Below the pieces are notes generated by a model that ran no database searches, was not told the DNA's origin, and saw nothing but the letters and a program-made list of their open reading frames with translations. Shown here piece by piece: positions 1 through 4,467 of a stretch of DNA of 7,075 nt. A program made the position numbers and the translations under genes. Numbering within the stretch: the stretch's first letter is position 1; each line of letters starts with the position of its first letter. The stretch spans positions 1 through 7,075 of the forward strand of contig JAZRQE010000054.1 in the NCBI GenBank assembly GCA_045649545.1, in the 5' to 3' direction. Source of the stretch: UMGS172 sp045649545 (lineage in GTDB: Bacteria; Bacillota; Clostridia; Oscillospirales; Acutalibacteraceae).

Positions 1-180
1 CCAAGGCACCACCCTACATCACACCAATCAACCACAATGTAGGGACAGGCGTCCTCGACTGTCCGTTACAAAATCCCTCCACCGCTAACGCGGTCCCCCT
101 CCTAACAGGAGCCCGTCCCCTCTGTCGCTACGCGACATCTCCCCATCTTATGGGGAGTCACCCTTTAGACAAGGGAGGCT
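1..180. repeat. Mosaic GC-rich intergenic repeat, copy 1 (left edge cut)
   Basis: This non-coding block shares its head, core and tail with the block at 904-1028. The head CCAAGGCACCRCCCTACAT lies at 1-19, the 28-bp core starting TGTAGGGACAGG at 38-65, and the tail CTTTAGRCAAG..AGGCT at 163-180. CCCTACAT (12-19) and ATGTAGGG (37-44) are inverted. Between core and tail this copy carries two further hairpins absent from copy 2: TGTCG/CGACA at 122-136 and a perfect CTCCCCAT/ATGGGGAG stem at 139-157. No open reading frame of note is present. Similar GC-rich repeats are common in gut Clostridia genomes (general knowledge, not searched). The element may continue beyond base 1. Confidence 0.75.
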
Positions 181-185
181 AAATG

Positions 186-218
186 AAAAAGGGTTGACCG
201 AAACGGTCAAGCCTTTTT
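186..218. terminator. Bidirectional terminator after the small membrane protein gene
   Basis: A stem TTGACCG/CGGTCAA (194-200 with 204-210, loop AAA) is extended past one mismatch by GG/CC and then AAAAA/TTTTT. It gives a U-tract on both strands. It sits 3 bp beyond the stop codon of the minus-strand gene at 222-452 and so most likely ends that transcript. Confidence 0.85.
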
Positions 219-221
219 GCT

Positions 222-452
222 TTATAGTGTTCGATTTGCTTTATAGGAAGTACTTGTTCTTTCTTTTTCACGAGTCGGTAGTGCAATTACCATAAGATAA
301 CCTACTAATCCAAGCCAAAAACATAAATGAAAATATTTATCTTCGATATACCCTTTATCACGAGCGATAGATTGGAATTGTTTGGCAATATAGTAATTAA
401 GCAAAAGGAGTAAAATTAAAATAATAGGTAATAATGTTACTAATCCTGCCAT
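222..452 (-). CDS. Small two-helix membrane protein, unknown function
   Basis: The 76-residue product has two hydrophobic segments, about residues 3-22 (leucine/isoleucine-rich) and 41-59. A polar loop lies between them (AKQFQSIARDKGYIEDK, 23-39), followed by a short basic tail. The pattern of helix, 'FQSIA..KGY', aromatic-rich helix and 'MVIALP' resembles short hypothetical membrane proteins common in Ruminococcaceae-type genomes. No enzymatic motif is visible and I assign no function. The ATG is preceded by AAAGGAG with an 8-nt spacer, so the start is well supported. A consensus promoter lies at 506-534, a palindrome sits in the leader (477-496), and a terminator follows at once. It is divergent from a small XRE regulator that may control it (inference). 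A toxin-like peptide is possible but unsupported. Confidence 0.8.
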   Translation of the reverse strand: MAGLVTLLPIILILLLLLNYYIAKQFQSIARDKGYIEDKYFHLCFWLGLVGYLMVIALPTREKERTSTSYKANRTL

Positions 453-476
453 TATTTATTCTCCTTTCAACAAATT

Positions 477-496
477 TTATAACCGTATGGTTATAA
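477..496. promoter_or_regulatory. Perfect 20-bp palindrome, candidate operator
   Basis: TTATAACC-GTAT-GGTTATAA is an exact inverted repeat with 8-bp arms. It lies immediately downstream of the predicted transcription start (around 499) of the minus-strand membrane protein gene, where a bound repressor would block initiation or escape. The neighbouring XRE gene is the obvious candidate binder (inference). The same GTTAT(AA) half-site recurs at 503-513 and 544-550. Confidence 0.65.
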
Positions 497-502
497 CGCG
501 AG

Positions 503-513
503 GTTATTATAAC
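503..513. promoter_or_regulatory. Second palindrome overlapping the -10 box
   Basis: GTTAT-T-ATAAC is an 11-bp perfect palindrome that covers the minus-strand -10 hexamer (506-511). It shares the GTTAT half-site with the 20-bp palindrome at 477-496, suggesting two binding sites for one regulator. The short length and AT-richness make chance more plausible here than for the longer site. Confidence 0.45.
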
Positions 514-534
514 AAAATAATGTTACGATGTCAA
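506..534 (-). promoter_or_regulatory. Consensus sigma-A promoter of the small membrane protein gene
   Basis: On the minus strand, TTGACA (534 to 529) and TATAAT (511 to 506) are separated by exactly 17 bp. Both hexamers are perfect consensus. Transcription should start near 499, about 45 bp before the ATG at 452. Such a strong promoter flanked by palindromes suggests that it is normally repressed. Confidence 0.85.
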
Positions 535-545
535 TACCAAATAGT

Positions 546-551
546 TATAAT
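546..551 (+). promoter_or_regulatory. Possible -10 box for the XRE gene
   Basis: TATAAT occurs here on the plus strand, but the best -35 at 17 bp (TTACGA, 523-528) matches consensus at only three positions. Initiation near 558 would leave a very short leader that cuts into the Shine-Dalgarno. The true start may therefore lie further upstream, within the palindrome cluster. The overlap with the GTTATAA site at 544-550 would permit autoregulation. Confidence 0.35.
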
Positions 552-564
552 AGTAGGTGTTAAT

Positions 565-789
565 ATGCAAAATTATTATCCTCGGCTTCGTGATTTAAGG
601 GAAGATTTTGATATGTCACAACAAAATGTAGCAGATTATCTTGGTATGAAACAATCTCAATATAGTCGGTATGAACGTGGCTTGCGTGATATACCCACGG
701 ATATTTTAATTCGCCTTGCCAAACTTTACAAAACATCGTCAGATTATATTTTAGGTTTGACTAATAATATTACCCCCTATAGTAAATAA
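565..789 (+). CDS. Small XRE/Cro-type helix-turn-helix regulator
   Basis: The 74-residue product is almost entirely one HTH_3 (Cro/C1-type) DNA-binding domain. Helices 2 and 3 are SQQNVADYLG (18-27) and SQYSRYERG (31-39), followed by the typical PTDILIRLAKLYKTSSDYILGL (44-65). The frame stays open upstream to 487, but that stretch is the palindrome and promoter region. The ATG at 565 is preceded by AGGTG (555-559) and gives the usual N-terminus ahead of the first helix, so I start there. It lies divergent from the small membrane protein gene and is followed by two hairpin terminators. As a stand-alone domain with no effector or protease region it is probably a dimeric repressor of itself and its neighbour (inference). 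Prophage-type and antitoxin-type regulators look alike at this size. Confidence 0.88.
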   Translation: MQNYYPRLRDLREDFDMSQQNVADYLGMKQSQYSRYERGLRDIPTDILIRLAKLYKTSSDYILGLTNNITPYSK

Positions 790-804
790 TATGGTTTTAA
801 AATG

Positions 805-835
805 GGTGGGGGGTTTATCTCCCGCCGTTTTGTTT
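805..835 (+). terminator. Terminator after the XRE gene
   Basis: An 8-bp stem with two G-U pairs (805-812 with 819-826, loop 813-818) is followed by GTTTTGTTTTT. It lies 16 bp after the XRE stop codon on the plus strand. Confidence 0.7.
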
Positions 836-852
836 TTGTGTGTTTGGCGACT

Positions 853-889
853 AATCAACCCCGACCATTGCGGTCGGGGTTGGTTTTTA
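853..889 (+). terminator. Second, stronger terminator downstream of the XRE gene
   Basis: A perfect 11-bp stem CAACCCCGACC/GGTCGGGGTTG (856-866 with 872-882, loop ATTGC) is followed by GTTTTTAG. It stands in tandem with the hairpin at 805-835 and would insulate the repeat-rich region to the right. Confidence 0.8.
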
Positions 890-903
890 GTTTAGCGGCG
901 GCA

Positions 904-1028
904 CCAAGGCACCGCCCTACATTGTGTGAATTGACCATTTCGTAGGGACAGGCGTCCTCGACTGTCCGTCATCAAAATCCCCTCGCCACCCCAACGCGCG
1001 GCCCTCTCGCCTTTAGGCAAGAAAGGCT
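904..1028. repeat. Mosaic GC-rich intergenic repeat, copy 2
   Basis: The head at 904-922 matches 1-19 with one difference, the 28-bp core (941-968) matches 38-65 except for its first base, and the tail at 1011-1028 matches 163-180 imperfectly. The middle is shorter than in copy 1 and lacks its two extra hairpins. The core folds by itself: GGACAG (946-951) pairs with CTGTCC (962-967). Together with the terminators and the composite at 1031-1108 it fills the gene-free stretch 790-1117, in which I see no further gene. Confidence 0.75.
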
Positions 1029-1030
1029 TT

Positions 1031-1108
1031 TGTAGGGACCGACGTCCTCGGCGGTCCGTTTATAAATTGTAAAAATCTCGCGGACAGTCGAGGACGCCTG
1101 TCCCTACA
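1031..1108. repeat. Composite inverted repeat of two core hairpins
   Basis: Two copies of the 28-bp core face each other: a variant at 1031-1058 and a standard copy on the opposite strand at 1081-1108, separated by 22 AT-rich bases. The ends TGTAGGGAC (1031-1039) and GTCCCTACA (1100-1108) are perfect inverted repeats, as in a small mobile or REP-like element. Inside the variant the stem is GGACCG/CGGTCC instead of GGACAG/CTGTCC. It begins 9 bp beyond the stop of the minus-strand gene at 1118-1411. On that strand the inner hairpin is followed by GATTTTT, so it may also terminate transcription. Confidence 0.75.
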
Positions 1109-1117
1109 ATCTATAAA

Positions 1118-1411
1118 TTAATCACAGGCACATTTTTTACAAGGAGTTAAAAGTAATGACTCTGCCAAATCTAATGACACAAGTGTTGAATTTGCACCAC
1201 CGCATCTGCTTTCAAGATGGTATCTTTTCCCTGTTGGAGTTATATATACTTGCTTTACTTGATAATAATGGGATTTAGATGATGTAATATAAGTATATTG
1301 ATATAAATTTTCAGATATCTCTAATGGTTTTGGTTGTGTTTGCACAATGATAGTTATAGTCATTATTACTGAAAAAATTATAATAATAAACATAGTTGAT
1401 TTCAGTTTCAT
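1118..1411 (-). CDS. Membrane-anchored or exported small protein with Ada-like metal-binding C-terminus
   Basis: The 97-residue product starts with a lysine-containing N-terminus and one hydrophobic segment (about 7-23), either a signal peptide or an anchor. A polar linker follows, and then the motif VYITPTGKRYHLESRC....LAESLLLTPCKKCACD (55-97). The spacing Y-H...C70...TPC91-K-K-C94 is what is seen in the small Ada-like putative metal-binding tail of many clostridial extracellular proteins and nucleases. H65, C70, C91 and C94 (perhaps C96) are the likely ligands. Function is unknown; here the motif stands alone without an enzyme domain. The ATG has AAGGTG upstream with about 7-nt spacing and a promoter at 1429-1458. 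It is divergent from the RHH gene at 1491, and a repeat hairpin lies directly downstream. Confidence 0.78.
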   Translation of the reverse strand: MKLKSTMFIIIIFSVIMTITIIVQTQPKPLEISENLYQYTYITSSKSHYYQVKQVYITPTGKRYHLESRCGGANSTLVSLDLAESLLLTPCKKCACD

Positions 1412-1428
1412 AATATCACACCTTTTAT

Positions 1429-1458
1429 GTTATATAAAATATCATATATTTATGTCAA
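1429..1458 (-). promoter_or_regulatory. Promoter of the Ada-like small protein gene
   Basis: On the minus strand TTGACA (1458 to 1453) is followed after 18 bp by TATAAC (1434 to 1429). This is a close match to sigma-A consensus and leaves a short leader containing the AAGGTG ribosome binding site. Confidence 0.65.
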
Positions 1459-1490
1459 AAGTCAAGCCATAATATTGGTGAGGTGGTTTT

Positions 1491-1679
1491 ATGAAAGAAA
1501 AATTGATAATACCTAAAAAGACTTTAAAAGGTGAAGACGGATATAAGGTTTTTTCAGTAAGAATAAAAGATGATACCGTCAAAGAACTTGATTCATTAGC
1601 TAAATCATCGGAACGTTCAAGAAATGAACTCATAAACATTATGCTTGAGTATGCCCTTAAAAATTGTGAAGTTAAATAG
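1491..1679 (+). CDS. Ribbon-helix-helix (CopG/Arc-type) DNA-binding protein
   Basis: The 62-residue product has a basic N-terminal arm, a beta strand YKVFSVRI (18-25), and two helices: DDTVKELDSLAKSS (27-40) and SRNELINIMLEYALKN (43-58). The phrase 'VRIKDDTVKELDSLA..S..SRNELI' is the hallmark of RHH_1 proteins, which bind DNA as dimers by inserting the paired strand in the major groove. A Shine-Dalgarno AGGTGG (1481-1486) sits 4 bp before the ATG. The gene is divergent from the Ada-like small protein gene with only 79 bp between, so it could regulate that promoter (inference). Many RHH proteins are antitoxins, but no toxin-like partner follows: the next feature is a terminator and then the oppositely oriented rplL. 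No clear plus-strand promoter was found. Confidence 0.82.
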   Translation: MKEKLIIPKKTLKGEDGYKVFSVRIKDDTVKELDSLAKSSERSRNELINIMLEYALKNCEVK

Positions 1680-1694
1680 ATATAAAAATAAAAT

Positions 1695-1724
1695 AACCCC
1701 CTTGCTCAAATGAGCAAGGGGGTT
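1695..1724. terminator. Strong hairpin terminator between rplL and the RHH gene
   Basis: A perfect 14-bp stem (1695-1708 with 1711-1724) has a 2-base AA loop. Leftwards on the minus strand it is followed by a U-rich tract (TTATTTTATTTTTATA), making it the terminator of the rplJL operon. On the plus strand only TTTGATT follows, so it ends the RHH transcript less efficiently. Confidence 0.88.
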
Positions 1725-1758
1725 TGATTGTAGATGTTAAGAGAATTTAAGTAATAAA

Positions 1759-2136
1759 TTACTTCAACTCAACCTTAGCGCCAACTTCTTCGAGTTTCTT
1801 CTTAATCTCTTCAGCCTCGTCCTTACCTACAGCCTCTTTAAGAGTCTTAGGTGCACCATCTACGAGGCCCTTAGCCTCTGCAAGGCCAAGACCGGTGATT
1901 TCACGAACAGCCTTAATAACCTTAATCTTTTCAGCACCTGCGTCTGCGAGAACAACGTCAAACTCGGTCTTCTCTTCAGCTGCGGGGCCTGCTGCTGCAG
2001 CGGGACCTGCTACTGCAACTGCTGCTGCTGCGGATACGCCAAACTCCTCTTCTACTGCGTGTACGAGCTCTGAAAGCTCAAGAACGGTAAGAGCTTTGAT
2101 TTCTTCAATCATAGCTGCAATCTTTTCTGATGCCAT
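1759..2136 (-). CDS. rplL: 50S ribosomal protein bL12 (L7/L12)
   Basis: The 125-residue product is a full-length L7/L12, the multi-copy stalk protein that recruits and stimulates translational GTPases. It has an N-terminal dimerisation and L10-binding domain (about 1-33, EKIAAMIEEIKALTVLELSELVHAVEEEF). An Ala/Gly/Pro-rich flexible hinge follows (35-53). The globular C-terminal domain begins at TEFDV (57) and contains IKVIKAVREITGLGLAEAKGLVDGAPKTLKE (71-101), the factor-binding helices. A TTG five codons upstream is in frame, but it overlaps the Shine-Dalgarno GGAGG itself. The ATG at 2136 lies 8 nt after GGAGG and gives the canonical N-terminus. It is second in the operon, 60 bp after rplJ, and is followed by the terminator at 1695-1724. 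No rpoB follows. Confidence 0.97.
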   Translation of the reverse strand: MASEKIAAMIEEIKALTVLELSELVHAVEEEFGVSAAAAVAVAGPAAAAGPAAEEKTEFDVVLADAGAEKIKVIKAVREITGLGLAEAKGLVDGAPKTLKEAVGKDEAEEIKKKLEEVGAKVELK

Positions 2137-2196
2137 TTTCTTTTCCTCCAATAATTTCTAATTTGTTTTTGTTTTAATTTGTTTTAAGCAGATAAA

Positions 2197-2718
2197 TTAT
2201 TCTGCTGCGGGTTCTGCAGCACCTTCACCGTCTTTATCAACGATGGCCTGAATGACACGGGCGAATGCAGAAATAGGTGCATTGAATGCATTGCAAACAG
2301 TTGCGAGAAGAATATCTCTTGACGGCAACTTTGCAAGACTCTCGATAGTTGCTAAATCAATAACCTTTCCATCTAAGAAACCGGTCTTGATTTTGAAGCT
2401 TTCGCTAGTCTCTGCGTACTTGCTTAAAATTCTAGCAGCGGCAACATGGTCGTCATTGCTGGTAGCAAGTGCGGTTGTTCCCTCAAGGAACGGGTCGATT
2501 TCAGCTAAATCAGTGCCGTCAACGGCCTTGTGGAGAAGGGTGTTCTTAACTACAGTGTAGTTAACGCCTGCCTCACGAAGCTCCTTACGGAGTTTAGTAT
2601 CATCTGCAACCGAGATACCGCTGTAATCAACGATAACACCGGCACAAGCAGCTTCAACTCTAGCCTTGATTTCGGCAACCTGCTGTTGCTTCATTTCCAA
2701 AACTGACTGACTGGGCAA
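2197..2718 (-). CDS. rplJ: 50S ribosomal protein uL10, TTG start
   Basis: The 173-residue product anchors the L7/L12 dimers to the 23S rRNA GTPase centre. Conserved features are DYSGISV (31-37), LRKELREAGV (43-52), VKNTLL (57-62), EGTTALA (79-85) and LAKLPSRDILLA (128-139). A C-terminal helix for L12 dimers and an acidic Ala-rich tail follow. The frame can be opened at a GTG at 2727, but that codon is part of the Shine-Dalgarno GGAGGTG. The TTG at 2716-2718 lies 7 nt after GGAGG and gives MPSQSVLEMKQQQ, matching the usual clostridial N-terminus (MPSEKVLEQKK-like), so I choose it. It is first in the rplJL operon, behind an L10 leader with attenuator, the known site of autogenous control by L10-L7/L12 in Firmicutes. 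Confidence 0.95.
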   Translation of the reverse strand: MPSQSVLEMKQQQVAEIKARVEAACAGVIVDYSGISVADDTKLRKELREAGVNYTVVKNTLLHKAVDGTDLAEIDPFLEGTTALATSNDDHVAAARILSKYAETSESFKIKTGFLDGKVIDLATIESLAKLPSRDILLATVCNAFNAPISAFARVIQAIVDKDGEGAAEPAAE

Positions 2719-2732
2719 AATATTCACCTCCG

Positions 2733-2770
2733 AAAAATGAAAAGTGCCTGTTCCAAAGAAGGACAGGCAC
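2733..2770 (-). terminator. rplJ leader attenuator (intrinsic terminator)
   Basis: On the minus strand a perfect 8-bp stem GTGCCTGT/ACAGGCAC is formed by 2770-2763 and 2751-2744, with an 11-nt loop. It is followed by TTTTCATTTTT just before the rplJ Shine-Dalgarno. The loop and 3' arm contain TCTTTGGAA (2759-2751), an exact complement of leader bases 2861-2853 (TTCCAAAGA). Pairing of those would break the terminator, giving an antitermination switch. Confidence 0.82.
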
Positions 2771-2866
2771 GAAAAAAGTCAAAAATTAATAAGACATTTT
2801 AAGTGTTCATCCTCGGTAGGCAGACACACGTCTTTACGCAAAGCACCTACTGTCTTTGGAATTAAC
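2733..2866 (-). ncRNA. L10 leader (ribosomal protein autoregulatory RNA)
   Basis: The untranslated leader of rplJ carries the Firmicutes L10-leader signature, with TTCCAAAGACAGTAGGTGC near the 5' end and CCTACCGAGG further down. GTAGG (2850-2846) pairs with CCTAC (2820-2816) to close a junction. The junction contains short hairpins CTTT-GCGT-AAAG and GAC-GTGT-GTC, and the attenuator follows. In this family, L10 complexed with L7/L12 binds the leader and represses its own operon; in Bacillus subtilis this works through transcription attenuation. The complementarity between 2853-2861 and 2751-2759 fits that scheme. The 5' end is estimated from the promoter at 2873-2901. Confidence 0.88.
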
Positions 2867-2872
2867 ACAAGT

Positions 2873-2901
2873 ATACTATCATAAGTTTTAATATTTGTCA
2901 A
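2873..2901 (-). promoter_or_regulatory. Promoter of rplJ-rplL
   Basis: On the minus strand TTGACA (2901 to 2896) is followed after 17 bp by TAGTAT (2878 to 2873), preceded by TG one base before, an extended -10. A closer -10 match, TATACT (2875 to 2870), overlaps it but at a 20-bp spacing. The -35 lies only 11 bp from the MATE stop codon, with no terminator in between. Confidence 0.75.
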
Positions 2902-2911
2902 GCATTATTTT

Positions 2912-4318
2912 TTAAATTTCGGGGCTTTCTTCACTCAAGCGGTATTTTTGTCTTTCTAACTCCTTATGTTCAAGGTGTTTTCGGTAGTATGTTGCAAATA
3001 TAATTAACGCAACAAATGTCATTGCCCACGAAATAGGATAAGAGATATAAAGACTGGTCGTTGTGTGCCACGAACGGAACACAGTATAAACCCAAGCAAT
3101 TCTCATTCCGCAAGCACCGATAAGTGCAATTATCATCGGAACTGTTGAGTTACCCATGCCCCTGATTGCACCGGTTGTGACATCCATAAAACCGCAAATG
3201 AAGTATGCCATACAAACAACTATCAATCGGCTCATACCGGCTCTAATATCCTCTGCATTAGAGGAATATAGTTCCATTAATGGCTTTCGTAAAATACAAA
3301 CCGCCGAGCTCAATGTAACCCCTACTATTCCAACCAACATCAAGGTTGTATACAATATTTTCTTGACGAGTTTATAATTTTTAGCACCTGCACTCTGACT
3401 TGTAAACGTAACCGCGGCTTGAGAAAACGAGTTTATCGCAATATATATGAAATTTTCTACATTTGCGGCATTGCCGTTGCCTGCGGTAATGTGCGGGTCA
3501 CCGAACGAATTGACTGCCGACTGAATTATTACATTTGACAACGAGAAACATATACCCTGCACGCCGGCAGGAAGCCCTAACGCCAAAATTTGCGTCAGCC
3601 AATGGCTATTGATTCTCATGCCCTTAATGTGCAGTTTTATCGGCTCATCAGTCCTAATCAACCTTATAATAATAAGAATGCAGGCAATTAAATGTGATGC
3701 TGTTGTTGCAATTGCAACACCCTTTACTCCCAACCCTAGCACAATAACGGTGAACAAATTCATAATTACATTGGCTATACCGCCAATTGTCAGGTATACT
3801 GTCGGGCGTTTAGTGTCGCCCCACGCACGCATTACTGCACTGCCGAAATTGTATATCATTGAAAACGGTGCACCAATGAAATAAATACGCAAATAATCCA
3901 CTGCAAATGGCATAACGCTTTCTTCGGTTTGAATCAAACGCAATAAAGGTTTTGTGAAAACGTAACCTGCAACTGCAATTATAACACCGGCAATAAATCC
4001 CAAAAGCATTGATGTTTGCACAGCAGTTTTTAGGTGTTCAAACTGCTTTGCACCGATTAAACGTGCAATTACAACATTAACACCAATTGAAATTCCTAAA
4101 AACACACAAACAATCAAGTTTATCATTGAACCGGTTGAACCTATTGCCGCTTGAGCTAATGAACCATTGATTCTGTCAAATTTACCGACAACAATCAAAT
4201 CCGCCGCATTAAATACCAACTGCAACATTCCCGAAAGAACAATCGGCAATGTAAACATTAAAATATTACGCCAAAGTGAGCCTTCTAAAAGGTTTTTATT
4301 ATTTTCCCTTAAAGACAC
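2912..4318 (-). CDS. MATE family multidrug/toxin efflux transporter
   Basis: The 468-residue product has the length and twelve-helix layout of MATE exporters, which expel organic cations or drugs in exchange for Na+ or H+ across the cytoplasmic membrane. The start of the first MatE half is LLEGSLWRNILMFTLPIVLSGMLQLVFNAADLIVVGKF. The first half ends in 'MRAWGDTKRPTVYLTIGGIANVIMNL', and the second half holds 'GAIRGMGNSTVPMI' and LGLPAGVQ. Substrate cannot be told from sequence. An in-frame GTG at 4327 lies inside the Shine-Dalgarno GAGGTG. The GTG at 4316-4318, 8 nt after GAGG, is the more likely start and gives MSLRENNKNLLEGS. A weak promoter (TTACAC-17-TACTAT, 4369 to 4341) is possible. The gene runs straight into the rplJ promoter, with no terminator seen. 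Confidence 0.93.
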   Translation of the reverse strand: MSLRENNKNLLEGSLWRNILMFTLPIVLSGMLQLVFNAADLIVVGKFDRINGSLAQAAIGSTGSMINLIVCVFLGISIGVNVVIARLIGAKQFEHLKTAVQTSMLLGFIAGVIIAVAGYVFTKPLLRLIQTEESVMPFAVDYLRIYFIGAPFSMIYNFGSAVMRAWGDTKRPTVYLTIGGIANVIMNLFTVIVLGLGVKGVAIATTASHLIACILIIIRLIRTDEPIKLHIKGMRINSHWLTQILALGLPAGVQGICFSLSNVIIQSAVNSFGDPHITAGNGNAANVENFIYIAINSFSQAAVTFTSQSAGAKNYKLVKKILYTTLMLVGIVGVTLSSAVCILRKPLMELYSSNAEDIRAGMSRLIVVCMAYFICGFMDVTTGAIRGMGNSTVPMIIALIGACGMRIAWVYTVFRSWHTTTSLYISYPISWAMTFVALIIFATYYRKHLEHKELERQKYRLSEESPEI

Positions 4319-4403
4319 AGCTCTCACCTCTTTAAACTCAATAGTAATATATCACGCTTGTAAGTGTAACACATTCTAACAATAAAGTACAGAGTTTTTA
4401 CAC

Positions 4404-4432
4404 TTGATTTAAACAAAAATATGACGTATACT
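4404..4432 (+). promoter_or_regulatory. Promoter of the DUF1653 gene
   Basis: TTGATT (4404-4409) and TATACT (4427-4432) are separated by 17 bp on the plus strand. Start of transcription is expected near 4439, about 30 bp before the ATG. The -35 edge overlaps one arm (4398-4405) of an 8-bp inverted repeat whose other arm is at 4362-4369. Confidence 0.7.
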
Positions 4433-4467
4433 TTTACTATATTATACATGATATAAGGAAGATATTT

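Noticed and set aside
222..789. Toxin-antitoxin pair (leucine-rich membrane peptide plus XRE)
   Set aside because: The genes are divergent rather than co-transcribed and the membrane protein resembles ordinary small hypothetical proteins; kept only as a possibility in the operator finding.
38..1108. 28-bp repeated units resembling CRISPR repeats
   Set aside because: Only four copies, irregularly spaced (about 900, 60 and 22 bp between them), one of them inverted, and no cas genes; they are dispersed intergenic repeats.
790..1117. Hidden gene in the gene-free stretch
   Set aside because: Only two terminators and repeat copies are present; no frame with a ribosome binding site was found, nor any tRNA-like fold.
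1442..1639. Minus-strand 65-codon frame
   Set aside because: It overlaps the RHH gene, which has a good Shine-Dalgarno and domain match; this is its antisense shadow.
1491..1679. RHH protein as the antitoxin of an adjacent toxin
   Set aside because: No toxin-like gene follows; the neighbour on the right is rplL on the other strand and the one on the left is a divergent Ada-like exported protein.
1895..2560. Plus-strand open frames opposite rplL and rplJ
   Set aside because: They are antisense to two unmistakable ribosomal protein genes, are Ala/Ser-rich by composition only, and lack ribosome binding sites.
3156..3884. Plus-strand frames opposite the MATE gene
   Set aside because: Low-complexity hydrophobic or random products with no start signals, fully inside a recognised gene.
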